DNA of 64,000 nucleotides from Micrasema longulum (GCA_022494885.1 JAGVSM010003414.1:310001-374000); one strand, 5' to 3'; positions 11,430 through 22,889 are shown, numbered from the stretch's first letter. The notes: generated from the sequence alone by a model not told the origin. A program made the numbers and translations.

Positions 11430-11560
11430 TCTTAAAAAAAAAAAAAAAGATTTATTAGATACATAGACCTACATATTAACTTTTGTAATGAAACGCTTGA
11501 ATCGTATTATAATTTTGTAACTGTCATGTAAAAGCCCTCTGGGCGTATATAATAAATAAA
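11430..11560 (+). mobile_element. LINE 3' end
   Basis: GAAACGCTTGAATCGTATTA ... GTAAAAGCCCTCTGGGCGTA then TATAATAAATAAATTG. The segment pairs with a minus-strand copy at 55980-56100. AAGCCCTCTGGGCGT can form a small hairpin just before the A-rich tail, as in many LINE 3' UTRs. Confidence 0.65.
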
Positions 11561-11759
11561 TTGATATATGTTGGTACATTTCCATGTTTTCCTTATTTTT
11601 ATTTCTTTTAGTTTTTCTTATGTTATTCTTTTTTTAAATCTAATGTATCGTAGGATTACTGGCAAAAAGCTTTAACTCTCAAATCCCTGTTTCAAGAAAT
11701 CAAGCATTTAAGTTTTGTTCCAATGTTACTATTTTATATCTTATATAAATATAGTAAGA

Positions 11760-12092
11760 TGTTCAGTGCTCATTTAAGAACATGTTTTTAATAACTTCCG
11801 TTTCTTAATTTTATATAAAGTAAATATTAAGTTATTTAAAGCTTTTACCCTGAATAAAATACCGGGTATACGACTTAACCTTAAATTTATTTTTAAAACT
11901 ACAGAATTATGAAATTCAATATGATTTGAAAACTGCATCATTAAGTCAAATCCGCATATTTTCGAGTTAACGTTTTTTGCTATTATACCCACGGTATATA
12001 CTTTTGTTACACTTCTGCACTTGAATGTATTACTAATAAATGTAAAAGCCCGTAGGGTGAATAAATTAATTAATAAACAATAAAAAAAAAAA
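11760..12092 (+). mobile_element. Possible LINE 3' tail
   Basis: The end reads AATGTAAAAGCCCGTAGGGTG followed by AATAAATTAATTAATAAACA and an A run, like the 3' end at 11525-11560. The upstream part has no readable ORF on the plus strand. Support is limited to the tail. Confidence 0.4.
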
Positions 12093-12425
12093 TATTTCAA
12101 CAGAGAGGGAAAAAGTTTTCGAGAAGAAATTTGGAAGTCTAGGCATTTACAGGGCTTATGACCTGTCATTGGCTGGTTTAAGTGGCCACTTTACACACTG
12201 TGTAACATTCACCATTCTGTCAACAGATGGAAGAGTTGAGGAAATGTGGATGTTCAAACATGTTCAAACATGAGCAAAACATGTTCAAACTGTAAATGCC
12301 TAGACTTCCAAATTTCTTCTCGAAAACTTTTTCCCTCTCTGTTGAAATAAATTTAAATATAAACAACTACCTAGGGAGGAAATCCAGCCAGTCTGCAAGC
12401 ATTTGGACATAATCAAACATTGTTG
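12093..12425. repeat. Family A foldback with a perfect 60-bp inverted repeat
   Basis: Arms 12093-12152 and 12290-12349 are exact reverse complements over 60 bases (left arm begins TATTTCAACAGAGAGGG, ends CTAGGCATTTACAG). The 137-bp loop itself contains forward family A sequence (GGTTTAAGTGGCCACTTTAC) and then reversed family A sequence (GGAAGAGTTGAGGAAATGTG), so this is two family A halves head to head. A reversed upstream segment follows at 12350-12425 (CCAGCCAGTCTGCAAGCATT). Confidence 0.9.
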
Positions 12426-12429
12426 AATA

Positions 12430-12939
12430 AAAAATAATTTTAAATTAAAAAAACAATCTGGAATCGAACCACGTGTCGGACAATGAAACATTTTGATAAT
12501 GCTTCTATTAGTACCATTACTTTTGATTTTATCTCATCAACATAAATAAATGCTCGTAATGCGTTGGACACGTATGGTCGTACATGCATACTCCTAACAC
12601 ACCTTGTAACATATGGAGGAAAGAAATATTAGCTCTGGCACGCGAGTAACCGGTATAACTTCTTCATTTAGCGTAATTCTGGTCATCATACGCTCCACTG
12701 CATCAATGTGTTATAATTTATAATCTGTCTTTTCCTGTGAGAAAAACTAGATGAATGTTCTTGGCTTCATCACGTTTTCAACTTCATAATTTTTCACCTT
12801 TTTTCTTATTGATTTATGAGAACGAATCCATCTCTACACCTCCGTCGGTATTCTGTATTTTAAACGAACTAATTCCATATTTTAGACGCTTACGTTAAAG
12901 CAAAGAAATATAATATATGAAGTTATTCTATTTTTTTTT
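12430..12939. other. Unassigned, with a B-box relic
   Basis: CTGGAATCGAACCACGTG at 12460-12480 looks like the reverse complement of a tRNA-type B box, probably a SINE remnant. Nothing else is assignable. Confidence 0.4.
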
Positions 12940-13290
12940 ATTATTATTTAATACAATATAAAATGCAAATACATAGTTTACAAAAATGTTTATATAATAG
13001 GTACATTCAATGTAATTTTATTTTTACATGTGGATGTAGCCACTCCACTGGCCCACAGGCACGTTCCGGAGTGTCAGGGTATTATTTATTGTATACATAA
13101 TTGTGCATACTTTCACATCAGCTGTGTGTAGAAATTCAAAAGAAATAAAAATATTAAAAAAACATACCTACACCAATAAAACGAAAAAAGGATTTTCAAG
13201 AAACGAAAATTATATTCTTATATACATATGAAACATATTCCTCAGCTTCCTGTCTAGTCTTTTTAGCAATCCATTTGTGTACTCTAGCTT
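12940..13290 (-). mobile_element. LINE 3' UTR, family with a conserved GC-rich stem
   Basis: The copy matches 43745-44090 over almost its full length. Both hold GGATGTAGCCACTCCACTGG and CACAGGCACGTTCCGGAGTG, which can pair (ACTCC/GGAGT) as a hairpin, and CATATTCCTCAGCTTCCTGT near the far end. The T-rich left end is the reverse complement of an A tail, giving minus orientation. No ORF remains. Confidence 0.7.
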
Positions 13291-13544
13291 TGAAAATATT
13301 GTTTTTCATTTTATTTATTCGACTAAATATTATAAAATAAAAACTTTTCTATTAGTGTTACACTTTCTTATAATAATTGTAAATGAAATGTTACCAAAAA
13401 TCATAAATTAAAAAGTTATCTAATAATAATTTAATGCGGCAATAACTATTCCGACGTTGCTGATATTTTTCACTTAAATATAGCTTACATAAATCAACTA
13501 TATTTAATCATTTAAAAGATGATGAACGGTAATATACATTTTTT

Positions 13545-13810
13545 AGATTATTTATTTATTATATATATACGGCCTAAGCCAATTACAACAGTTACATGAA
13601 AAAACATAAATGCAAGAAACTGAACAAAAACCACATAAAACTATTTAGCAAAGACAAACAAGGGCAAAACAATAATAGTATACAATATATTTTAAAAAAA
13701 CAAAAGATCAAAAACTTTGAGCTAAATCATGCCAATCCAACTTCATCCCATACTGTTTAGTCGCGAAGAGATCTACGAAAAGCCGGAAGATCTATCCCAA
13801 AAATTAGATT
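13545..13810 (-). mobile_element. LINE 3' end
   Basis: GGCCTAAGCCAATTACAACA, a ATTTAGCAAAGACAAACAAG segment and CGAAGAGATCTACGAAAAGC recur at 44265-44490 and 58075-58290 and partly at 59395-59470. In the better copies the minus strand encodes the C-terminal FRRSLRHYNSVG-type end of ORF2. Here only the UTR and last codons survive. Confidence 0.7.
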
Positions 13811-14839
13811 ATAGTGCTTTCTGTGTTTACTTTTGTATGGGTACTATTGTGTACCATAGTTACGTGTTAACTTATTTTTTAAATTACTTTAATTGTCATT
13901 ATTATTTTTTATTTTTTGAGACAAAAGAATTTTATTGTATTTAATATACTTATATTTTGTACCTATTAAAGAAAAATATATATAATAATGCACACATTAT
14001 TTAATTATTTTTTATATCTAAATATGTTCTTTATACAAAACTGCTGTGTTATATATTTAGTATTTATATAAAATCATACTTTTATATTTAATTTTTAAGT
14101 TTATCACATTATATTGTAATGTTTATATTATTTTAAATATGTATCTTTTTAAGGTAAAGGGCACTGCGTGCCGAGTATATTAATAAATAAATAAAATATA
14201 AAAAGTTCGGATTCCTAATATTTTTTGTACACCTTCGCGTCGTTACTACTTTATTTTAGAAAAACTTAATTTACTTGTTTTGCGCGTCAATTATACATAT
14301 TAAGCCGTGCTCTACGGTTAGTTCGAACGGTGTAGAAGTGCAATCAAATGAGTCCTAAAACTATCCCCATTCCTTCTCCTCATTAGTAATCTTACCGTTT
14401 TTGGTTTTGTATTCTCAGAAGATATTTTTATAATTTCCTGTTTGATGCTGTTATTTTGTGCAAAAATTGTATCTTGCAAATCTGGCCTTAGTACCTACAT
14501 TATATCATTATAATATTATGACAACGTTTATCTAACATGATTTTCACACAAAGTGTATGAAAGTGCACCCATAACTAATGTATTAATACGCCATGTCTGA
14601 CACCTCAACACGGGTTCATTATTCATTTTAATACCACGTGTAATCAACTTAATTATAACGTGTTTTCGCGTGGTGCAACATAGTTTACCTGATCCGCAAT
14701 ACTTAAGGCATCCTAACCTAACCACAACAGGCTTTATTTCTTTGTGATAAATGTTATTTTTAATAGAAAATCAAAATTAATACACTACTTTTACCTTGAA
14801 TATCAATTAAATTAATTGGCCAAGTCTTTTTTTTTTCAT
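13811..14839. other. AT-rich tract with an A-rich tail
   Basis: TTAATAAATAAATAAAAT near 14180-14200 preceded by GGGCACTGCGTGCCGAG (a small hairpin) looks like a LINE 3' tail on the plus strand. The rest shows nothing. Confidence 0.4.
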
Positions 14840-15180
14840 TTGACCAACAAGCGATTTCGCCTAAGTAGGCATCTTCAGGACTGATAAATTGTTTACAAAA
14901 TTAACAAAGGTATTATTTCACCCCAATAACAAACTTTCCTTTCGTGATGAATTGTTTTTCAAATTTGTTGTAAATATATTTATGTAGTCTGTCTCCAAAT
15001 AAAATACGAACCCGAACTTCTTATCTTCCAAAAACCTTGTAAAAACTAAAAATGTATAAAAGTTGAAAATGTTGTAAACATAATAAATTAAATACAAAAC
15101 AACTTTATTTTTAACCGCCTTTTTTTTTTTTTTTTCTACCGACCAGTTTTACAGCTACACAAAATTCTTTATCAAGTTGT
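14840..15180 (-). repeat. ACCGGT-motif region
   Basis: GCGATTTCGCCTAAGTAGGC with CATCTTCAGGACTGATAAAT (14848-14890) and TACCGACCAGTTTTACAGCT ... TTCTTTATCAAG (15137-15176) are the reverse-complement form of the motif at 11115 and 26855. Confidence 0.5.
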
Positions 15181-15539
15181 AATTAAATAATGAATCTTAT
15201 CCATTTTTTTTAACAGTGATGACTCAATTTTACATTGAAACATATGGAGATAAAAAGTTAATTTCATTCCTTCATATATTACACGATTGTCCTATATTTG
15301 ACGCCGAAAGATTAAACTGCAAACAAATGCTCGCACAATACGGTCATTTTTTTTTTAAACCACGAGGAAGTAATAAAAAATGAAGCCACTGGGGAAAGAT
15401 ACATCGACTTTCTGAAGACCTTTGTAATAAAAATGAATAAAAATAATAAAGGAACGGACCCAGACCCGTGAAAAATAACTGTTGTACAATATACACCCAG
15501 CAAAGCAATAAATAACCGGACTGAGGGCAATTTTTTTTA

Positions 15540-15730
15540 AATAACAGAAGTTGCCTCTTCTTTACATCTGCGGGCTTCCGCCGTCGTGGTAGGCTGTCGA
15601 TGACGACATTTCGGCTTTATCGGCGGAACTAAGGGACGTGGGATCGACGTGGCAGGAGGCGAGAGTGCCGGCTATTGATAGGGTCTCCCGAGGGCGTCTG
15701 GTGATGTCCGCATGCCCCACTTAGAAGCGG
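15540..15730 (+). mobile_element. Transposon ORF relic
   Basis: A GC-rich patch in AT-rich surroundings. GGTAGGCTGTCGATGACGAC and GGCGGAACTAAGGGACG parallel the coding relic at 37385-37645 (minus), where the same region reads GRLSMTVFWHYSAELRDAG and WEEARVLAGDKVSWR. Here stops interrupt every frame. It probably derives from the C-terminal end of a LINE ORF; the exact clade is uncertain. Confidence 0.55.
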
Positions 15731-16419
15731 ATGTGGAAAAAGAAGTTGAATCCATTCCCACTGTGTTGAGACATACTCCAATTTACAATCTTGCATTCAA
15801 CAAATATCTTCTCTAAATAATATCAAATCACGATATCGCAACGCTCTTATTTCATCCGATTCATTTTTCATTTTTATAGCGATGTAATCTTATTTACGAA
15901 GGTTATGATTATTTCAATATATGATAAATTATGTAGGTCCGTAATATAATCCTCTTAACCCAGATGAATCTACACTTTCCCATAGACATATAATTAGTGA
16001 CCCATTTTATAGTTTACGAACACGTATGGAAGCTTTCGCCAATATTTTTCATATCGTGACTCTGCAACTGCACGTATGTTTGAGAAGATACACGATCTTT
16101 ATATAATAATTTTAATTATCCTTTTCTATTAGTATTAAAATCGTGCGCCTTAAGTACGTTTAGGTCAGCAACCTACATGTCAATCCTACGTCTATTACTT
16201 TTAAACATCTCGTAGATACTTGATAATCTTTTTAAAAGATTGAAGTTTCATTTGTTTTTCAACATACCAGACGTGGGGCGGCCATTGCAATAATGGGTAT
16301 CTTAATGAAATTATCTAGGTCATTTCAATTTAATTTAACTTAAATTCGGATTTATTGTTGCATATTTGCTATTTATACTCAATGTTTATATCCATACAGT
16401 GTTTTGATTATTATTAGAA
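15731..16419. other. Unassigned AT-rich tract
   Basis: Nothing I can support. Confidence 0.4.
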
Positions 16420-17290
16420 TTTTATTTTTATTTTTATTTATTAAGGAAAAACAACAGTTGTTATGATTACAAAATATAAAAATTTGTACAAACATCCAGT
16501 TAAAGTTTTTCACAAATATAATGAGAGAACATGTTACACAGTAAAGAGAAAAATAATGTATTATATAAGACATGAGAAGGAAGAAAAAAAAAAGAGCTCT
16601 TAAGAAGGTTAAGGAATGAGGAAATATGATGTGGATGAGTGGAGGAGAGGGATTTTCATAATATAGTTGATCAATTCAAAATTTTAATATTATAATAAAA
16701 TGAACTTAATTAAAAGAACATAAACATATTACACACTGACAAATGTTTTATTTTACAGTGTTTCAAAAAGTTTCTTTTTGAAGTCACAAAATTTTGTATA
16801 AAAAATATTTAAATGGGGACAAAGTAAATTAAATTTTGAGCAGCTACGATAAAAACGAGTTTTTTTTTGGGCAATAAATTATTTTTAAAAATGAACTTGT
16901 CGTGTTGACTTTACGGAACAATTGATTGAAATACGCTCCAAGAGATACGGACTATCGATAAAATTGTTTAAAATTTTGAAGAGGAAAGACAGATCAGAAA
17001 TCCTTCTACGTTTAGTAAGGGAAGTTAAACTATGAAAGCAAGAAGAGTCTTAATACGAGTCAAAATATGTAAGAGATTTACGATCCAGAAGTTTAAGGAA
17101 TCTATTCTGTATTTTATCTATTTGTGATATATAAATTGTATATCGAGGATTCCAAACCACAGATGCAAACTCAAGATGGCTGCGAACGTATGCATTAAAT
17201 AAGATTTTGAGGGATGCGGTTGTTTTGAATGGTTGAGTGGTCCGTTTAATAAAGGTATTAGGTATATAGGTATTTGTGCGGATGTTGGAG
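16420..17290 (-). mobile_element. Jockey-like LINE 3' end
   Basis: The minus strand near 17060-17270 reads PNTFIKRTTQPFKTTASLKI, LFNAYVRSHLEFASVVWNPR and YISQIDKIQNRFLKLLDRKS, the standard 'Y..lVrs.LEYas.vW.P' block. Below it the sequence decays and reaches a T-rich (reverse poly-A) end near 16420. It is 5'-truncated at about 17290. Confidence 0.8.
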
Positions 17291-18414
17291 GACCGGCAGC
17301 TGGCCGGTGTACAGGAGCCAAAAAGTCCGCGACGGCGGCATGCTTCTCGGCAAATATTATATGCACAATACATATATGTGTATTATGTTTCTTTTGTTAC
17401 TACTATTATGATTTCTTTGTTATTAATATTATTTATTTTACTATTTATTTATGTACATTTATACATACATCTATGTGTGTGTATGTATGCGCATATATTA
17501 TTATAAATACCAACTACTGTAACTTGAAAATAATACAAAATTAATTTTAATGAATGCCTCGAAACGAGTTATGCCCAGTGAGGTATTTATATAGAAAAAA
17601 AGTTTTATTTGAAAAATATAAATATATTTTTTTAATAAAATAAACTATTTTGATTACGTGTGATTTGTTTATGATACGGATGTTTAAATAATTTATTTTA
17701 TGTGTCTTAGAATACAATTCTCTGTGTAAAGAAATAAAAAGTGTTTTCCACTCATTGGCTCCACTAAGGCAAACTTTCTGAAAAATGAAATCAAAAGGAG
17801 TAAACAAAATATGTTTGCCTAGTAGTGAAGTGGGTTCGGTTTTAATTCCTTGCAAAATTGTCATGAAATGTTAATATCAAGTAAGAAGACATACATCACA
17901 ATGATACAAAGACAGCAAAATAAAATCATAAAATTAAAACTACAACTCACCCCACGATAAAACACGCCAGTTTCGCGTAAAAATGCTAACCTGCCTGAGT
18001 AATAATTCTCTAGAGAAGCCCTTAAGCTTTATTGCATTATTGAACAAGAGTTCCAAATTGTTGGTTTGGTTTTAGTTTGGTTTCTAGTTTAACAACAAAC
18101 GTGTAATGGACAGTTTCGGTTTGCGCTCGCAATTCTCAACGCAAGTACCTACGGCCCGTTGTATTGTTGTAATCTGTAGCGAAGTTCGTGGTCAATAATC
18201 ATAGAATGTTTTGTCTACGCATGGGCGACTCTTTTAGGTTATTACTCTAATAACCTGCCCATATTAAATACCAAACAACAGAACCATGTCAAAAAAGCAA
18301 GGACGGATGCCGAACAATCAAAAATAATATATCTTTATTACTACAATTACTTGACTGACTTTTGCAGAAAAAAATAAAATCAACATTAGAAACAATGGAT
18401 AAGTATTCTAACCA
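17291..18414. other. Unassigned tract
   Basis: Short TG-rich and AT-rich stretches (for example near 17470-17500) and no recognisable coding sequence. I see no exon of the neighbouring genes. Confidence 0.4.
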
Positions 18415-18872
18415 GGAGCTCAATCACAGATGGCTATCGACATGCTAAAAAACGTGCTAAGTATTTGAGCGATCACCACGAACAATCATGAACACGCTGA
18501 AGTTAAAGCGGTCGCATTGCAAAACGCCATAGATAAGTTCCGTATCCGTAGTCCGTGGTCAAACGTCAAATCAAAAAAGTCAACACGCGTGTAATCTCGT
18601 GCCGGTTTGTTATTTCGTTTTCAAGTTACAAACAATTACTATGGCGACTGCTTTTCTTAACATTTGGCTTGCCGACCGCCGGCTAAATGCATCGAGAAAA
18701 ATTGAAAGAAGGCGTGTGCGAGATTCAACCAATCCTCTTGAACTGACCGAAGTTGAATTTCGTTTTGTAACGCGACCGCGATAACTTCAGCGTGTTCATG
18801 ATTGTTCGTGGTGATTGCTCAAATACTTAGCACGTTTTTTAGCATGTCGATAGCCATCTGTGATTGAGCTCC
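18415..18872. mobile_element. Harbinger-like non-autonomous element with 112-bp TIRs
   Basis: Outer ends GGAGCTCAATCACAGATGG and its complement begin 112-bp inverted repeats (18415-18526 and 18761-18872) that differ at about five positions. The 234-bp interior contains a short coding remnant (see 18641-18784). No target-site duplication is obvious: the flanks are ACCA and AGAC. The high arm identity suggests recent activity or gene conversion. The family assignment rests on the coding remnant alone. Confidence 0.8.
18641..18784 (+). pseudogene. N-terminal transposase remnant, Harbinger-like
   Basis: A 47-codon frame starting MATAFLNIWLADRRLNASR and continuing RRRVRDSTNPLELTEVEFRF runs straight into the right inverted repeat, which supplies its stop codon. 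The 'RVRD..NPLEL...EF' segment resembles the N-terminus of PIF/Harbinger transposases, where an R-x-NP-x-E/D-EF motif precedes the helix-turn-helix region. Everything downstream, including the DDE catalytic domain, is deleted. This is inference from motif resemblance, not a database match. Confidence 0.5.
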
Positions 18873-18879
18873 AGACGAG

Positions 18880-19279
18880 ACATTACATAACCTAAATAAA
18901 AAAAAAAACATTAATAACCTAATGATATGTTTATATGCCTAACGGGATTTTATTGAATAAATGAAATATTTTCAAAATAGATTTTTACTAGACCTGGGCC
19001 TCGATTATGATAGTAGGTTAAAATTTATCTTAAATATTATCTACAAAGTAAAATTAAGTTTTCTGAAAAATATAATACGTTTATTTTTTTTCTAAACATG
19101 TTTAATAACCGGTTACCGACGAAGATATTTTTAATTTTCGTACAAATATACACACTTTCGTACATAAATATCGATATTAGTTTATACCGTCTCAGTATAT
19201 ATCGATGAAGATAACCGTTCATAATCGCGGCCCTGTACTGGCACGCAATTGGTAAAAGATTCATAACCTTTCCTTCATG
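18880..19279. other. Unassigned tract
   Basis: No feature I can support. Confidence 0.4.
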
Positions 19280-19352
19280 ATCAAGATTCTCTCCAATTGG
19301 AGTATCAATGCAGTACCTTAAGCACAACTGGGTGCATAAGGGAAAATGATGA
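19280..19352 (+). mobile_element. SINE-1 tail relic
   Basis: CCAATTGGAGTATCAATGCA, CAACTGGGTGCATAAGG and GGGAAAATGATGATTC follow the SINE-1 3' region with many substitutions. Confidence 0.5.
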
Positions 19353-20104
19353 TTCAAAAATATGTAATTAAAATATATTTCGTTGAATTTCTGCTCTAGT
19401 CGAGATTAGAGGACTCAAGGCAGCTGTCAAAAATAAGCATAGTCTACTACGAACTCCATTTTAAAAAACCTAAAATTTTGAAGATAACTCACTCTGTGAA
19501 TCGAATTTCGTAACTTTAAACGCTGCATCTCAGTTGTAGATGCGTTTAAAATTAGGTGTATCGGTATAATCGTTTGATTACCGCACAGTTAACATTGTAT
19601 TAGCCAGACTATATATATATATATATGCGCGTATGCATTATTGTACGTAGGTACTTTGTATGCGTAAATCTGTTTAATTGGACGAAATATTTCGCAAGCG
19701 TAGTCGCTTTATCCACAGCGCGTTTTCATCTTATTCTCTATGACAGTTTAATAAGGCGAGTAAAGTGTAATTACGACAACTGTATATACGTATTTATATT
19801 TTTATGTTTAAAAGAGCTTATACAAATGGCGTACCAACATTTAATTTATTTACGAATATTAGTAAGTTTATTCACGATATTTAGTTATCAGATAACGAAT
19901 ACTACCGGTTTCAGAGAATTTACCCTTAAAGGCATTTTTGCTGAGCATTTTTATTCTCAACATTGTTTTTTTGTTTTTTTTTATTTGAAAGAGTGTGGAA
20001 AGCATGCAGCGTACACATATAATCGTTGATAAGTATAGTGTGTACCAGGTTTTTAAATTAATGTTTTGTATATTGAAGAATTGTCCTGATAAAATAGCAC
20101 CCCC
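19353..20104. other. Unassigned tract
   Basis: A plus-strand open stretch at 19625-20029 has no domain or family resemblance, and its codon content mirrors the local base composition. I do not call a gene. Confidence 0.4.
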
Positions 20105-20500
20105 TTCCCAGTACAGTGGTCAACGGCCTGTTGAAACTACACGATTGCACGTTTCGTCGGCCAGTATGCTGGCGCGCGTATTGACAACGAAATCGCCAAA
20201 CTGCCCACACGTTGGCGAGTCGTTCAGTTTCTGTCCGTGCGAGCCTATGCGCGAACGACTGAAAAAATCATGTACGCCCTCACCGGTTTTGTAGCGAACT
20301 AAAAGATGGATCTATGCGTGGACGCGTTCACCACCGTTCCGCCAGCACCCCTTAATCTGTGTAAACAAAAACGACAACAAGTGGATCGCGCGCCTGCGCG
20401 TGTGCCAGCTCCGACAGCCACAAATACCGACCTCTACACGTTTGCCAATGCCTATTGGCCAGCGTGTCGAGCCTCCTTTACACGTAGGTCAAGGGTAGAG
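20105..20500. repeat. GC-rich, CpG-rich patch with transposon-like motifs
   Basis: The tract is markedly richer in G+C and CpG than its surroundings and has open frames in more than one phase. It holds CTACACGTTTGCCAATGCC and CCTCCTTTACACG, close to GGCGGCTTTACACGTTCGCC at 50806-50825. Those shared motifs suggest a DNA-transposon derivative rather than a gene. The frames have no visible domain. Confidence 0.4.
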
Positions 20501-20504
20501 CATT

Positions 20505-21439
20505 CTCGTACCAATCAACCCTCGTAGATTATCTAAAAAATCCATGTCAACTTTTGTTTTTCTTTTCTTCTCTTTTTGGCTATAACGGTTTTTCTATTTC
20601 TTCAATAATCTTTTTATTTACAGGACACATATTCTAAAACCATATTTGCCGCAACAAATCGGTTTCTTAGAACAGGCATTTTCCCACATAGGAACCAATT
20701 GCAACATTAGGCATACTAATATTTCTGGCTTGCCGACCCTTCATATACTGAGCCTACTCCTAGTACAAGCAGAATTTGTGTTTTTTGTGCCTTTTTGTAA
20801 CAATGTATGTATAAACTAAAAAATAAATAAACTTGTTCAAATTAACTTACATATCTATTAAAAAACTATTCTCATTCAATCGAAAGACATAACCCCAACA
20901 ATACAACACATACAAATAATATCGCTGCCCCAGTTCCACAGGGAAACAACTAGAAATTGGTGCAACAGAGATATAGCCAATCAAAGTTTTGGCCTATTTT
21001 GTCATTCCAATATTAATGTATAAAAAATCGATTTTGTATATTTTTTCATTTAAATACCCTTTGTCCTAGAATTTTACTTACTCAAATTTTTTTTTTTTTA
21101 AATACATTTCTTAGTTTTTTGGCCTTTTTGACATGTTTCTGTGTGGAAATTAGAATGGTAAGTGATAAATGTATCTTTAATCTATTCCATAGAGCAACAA
21201 GTCTGAAATAATAACATTCACTTATTTTATTTAAATGTTTTTAATGAATTTGATCATTATTTTGAATTGTATTTGTTACAAGTACATTTAATGAACATTT
21301 TTACATTAATTATATGAATTAAAAAAATACATTTTTACAAGGGAGGTGATCTCTTATTATTTGCATGTGTACAAATTAATACTTAAAGACAAATTAATTT
21401 CTGGATTATACCCATGCTGGTCTAATAACAAATTATTGT
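20505..21439. other. AT-rich tract, nothing recognised
   Basis: An AAAAAATAAATAAAC end near 20820 could be a LINE tail; otherwise empty. Confidence 0.4.
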
Positions 21440-21500
21440 TATCTCAACAGAGAAGCTATGGAAACAAATATGGGTTATCGAGGCATTTACAGGGCTTCTT
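21440..21500 (+). repeat. Family A fragment
   Basis: CAACAGAGAAGCTATGG and CGAGGCATTTACAGGGCTT match the 'a' segment of family A. Confidence 0.55.
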
Positions 21501-21569
21501 ACCAAAATAATAATACCAACCGTGATTACCTTATAATAGCTATGTGATTACGTCACAATGTTGTAATTA

Positions 21570-21800
21570 AAATATCTATATATACCATCACGCCTCACGT
21601 CCCATGACTCCATTGCGGGGTAGATAGAGAGGAGTGAGCGCCTCTCACTTCTATCCTGATATTCATTCCTTCCCTGGGCCTGTGTTCCCTAACATTCGTG
21701 CTGTTCCTTATAAATGCTCTTCTATTCCTTACACTCTTAATTATTAATATTAATCATTGTTTATTATGTCGGAAAAAAATAATAAATAAATAAATAAAAT
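21570..21800 (+). mobile_element. LINE 3' UTR with A-rich tail (RTE-like)
   Basis: CATTGCGGGGTAGATAGAGA and CACTTCTATCCTGATATTC parallel the GTAGGGGTAGGCAGAGAGG end seen at 50905 and 36320, typical of RTE-like 3' regions. It ends AATAATAAATAAATAAATAA. Confidence 0.55.
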
Positions 21801-22194
21801 CACTCTCTGTTCACTTTTCTCGTATGGCTAATAGTCAAGCGGTAATATTCCTTCCGAGTCGAGTATAATCTCAATTGTGTGAGCATTACTGAGCCATAAT
21901 TAAACATGGGGTATTTGCATCCAATTTAGCGGCGTTTGTATCCAAACGTAGTTAATCTTTCTTTAATCCATAGTTGGGCTCGTCATTCGTGATATGTGTT
22001 TGTACTCGCGCGTCGCAAACGCTCTCCTATATATTACCGTATCGTATAATTATTGACAATTATTACGCAATCGTTACCTCGCTTCTAAGACGGGATGTTG
22101 TGGATAGCGAGGAATAAAACCTTTTTGTAGTTTCCACGTGATCTCTCATTTTAAACTTTTATATAATGAGGCCAAGATCGCAACAGAGACGAAT
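21801..22194. other. Unassigned tract
   Basis: Nothing I can support; a short CpG-richer patch near 22000-22030. Confidence 0.4.
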
Positions 22195-22590
22195 GAAATA
22201 ATCTGAAATTTATTGCGCTTATGACTTGCCATTGATAATAATAATAATCAAAAAAATTTACTAACCATAATATACAATTGTAAAAGGATAAAACAAAGAT
22301 TTACATGACTAAAAAGCGGACTTATTGCCGCTGGGAATTTCTCGCAGTCTAAACAATAAAAAAATAAAAAATACAATAATTATTAACATTAGAATTAAAT
22401 TTAAAAAATAAAAAAAAGTTATTAAAAATATAATATTCATTATGGTGCTTGGCGCTTTCATTGTTTGAATTAAATACGTTTATATTTACTCTGTTTCATT
22501 TTTCAAATATTCATAATACTATAGTATCATTTATTGGCTGATTTACGTGATCACTTTACACACTGTTGAACATTCACCATTCTACCTAAT
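22195..22590 (+). repeat. Family A copy split by an insertion
   Basis: The family A run GCGCTTATGACTTGCCATTG stops at about 22237 and resumes at about 22533 with TTGGCTGATTTACGTGATCA and CACTTTACACACTGTTGAAC. In other copies these are contiguous (GTCATTGGCTGGTTTAAGTG). Confidence 0.65.
22238..22532 (-). mobile_element. LINE 3' end inserted in family A
   Basis: The insert begins with an ATAATAATAATAATC microsatellite (reverse 3' tail) and contains AAAGCGGACTTATTGCCGCTGG, a block whose complement is common near LINE 3' ends. No ORF is readable. Confidence 0.5.
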
Positions 22591-22640
22591 GTCTGTGATA
22601 TGCTCATTTACACAATTTTTTAAAGTTTTATTTATCTACT

Positions 22641-22888
22641 AAAAGCGTGGTCAGCTTGTTTGCCTACCATGCAGTAGGTCACGGGTTCGATTTCCGACAT
22701 GGTTGACATGATATATTTATTTAAAGGGTCTTTTTACTCTAGAGTATTTCATAGTCTCTGGACTGGCACCTGAAGCGTGAGACTAATCATCTTACGTTTA
22801 TGTCTTTTTTTATCAAGATTGGCTACGATTGGTGTACCAATGCAGTGCCCTATGCACCATTAGGTGCGGAAAGTGGAATGGTAATTAT
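22641..22888 (+). mobile_element. SINE-1
   Basis: A slightly shortened tRNA-like head (AAGCGTGGTCAGCTTGTTTG; B box GGGTTCGATTTCCGACATGG), body (GACTGGCACCTGAAGCGTGA) and 3' region (GGTGTACCAATGCAGTGCCC, CACCATTAGGTGCGGAAAG). The terminal GAT repeats are lost. Confidence 0.8.
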
Positions 22889-22889
22889 G

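Noticed and set aside
15540..15730. Host exon (GC-rich patch)
   Set aside because: Stops in all frames and similarity to relics at 37.4 and 62.7 kb show a transposon remnant.
19625..20029. 134-codon plus-strand frame
   Set aside because: Rich in F, I, Y and C as expected from AT-rich noncoding sequence; no domain, no splice signals.
20306..20527. 73-codon proline-rich frame
   Set aside because: Lies in the GC-rich patch with transposon-like motifs and is open in more than one frame; better explained by composition.
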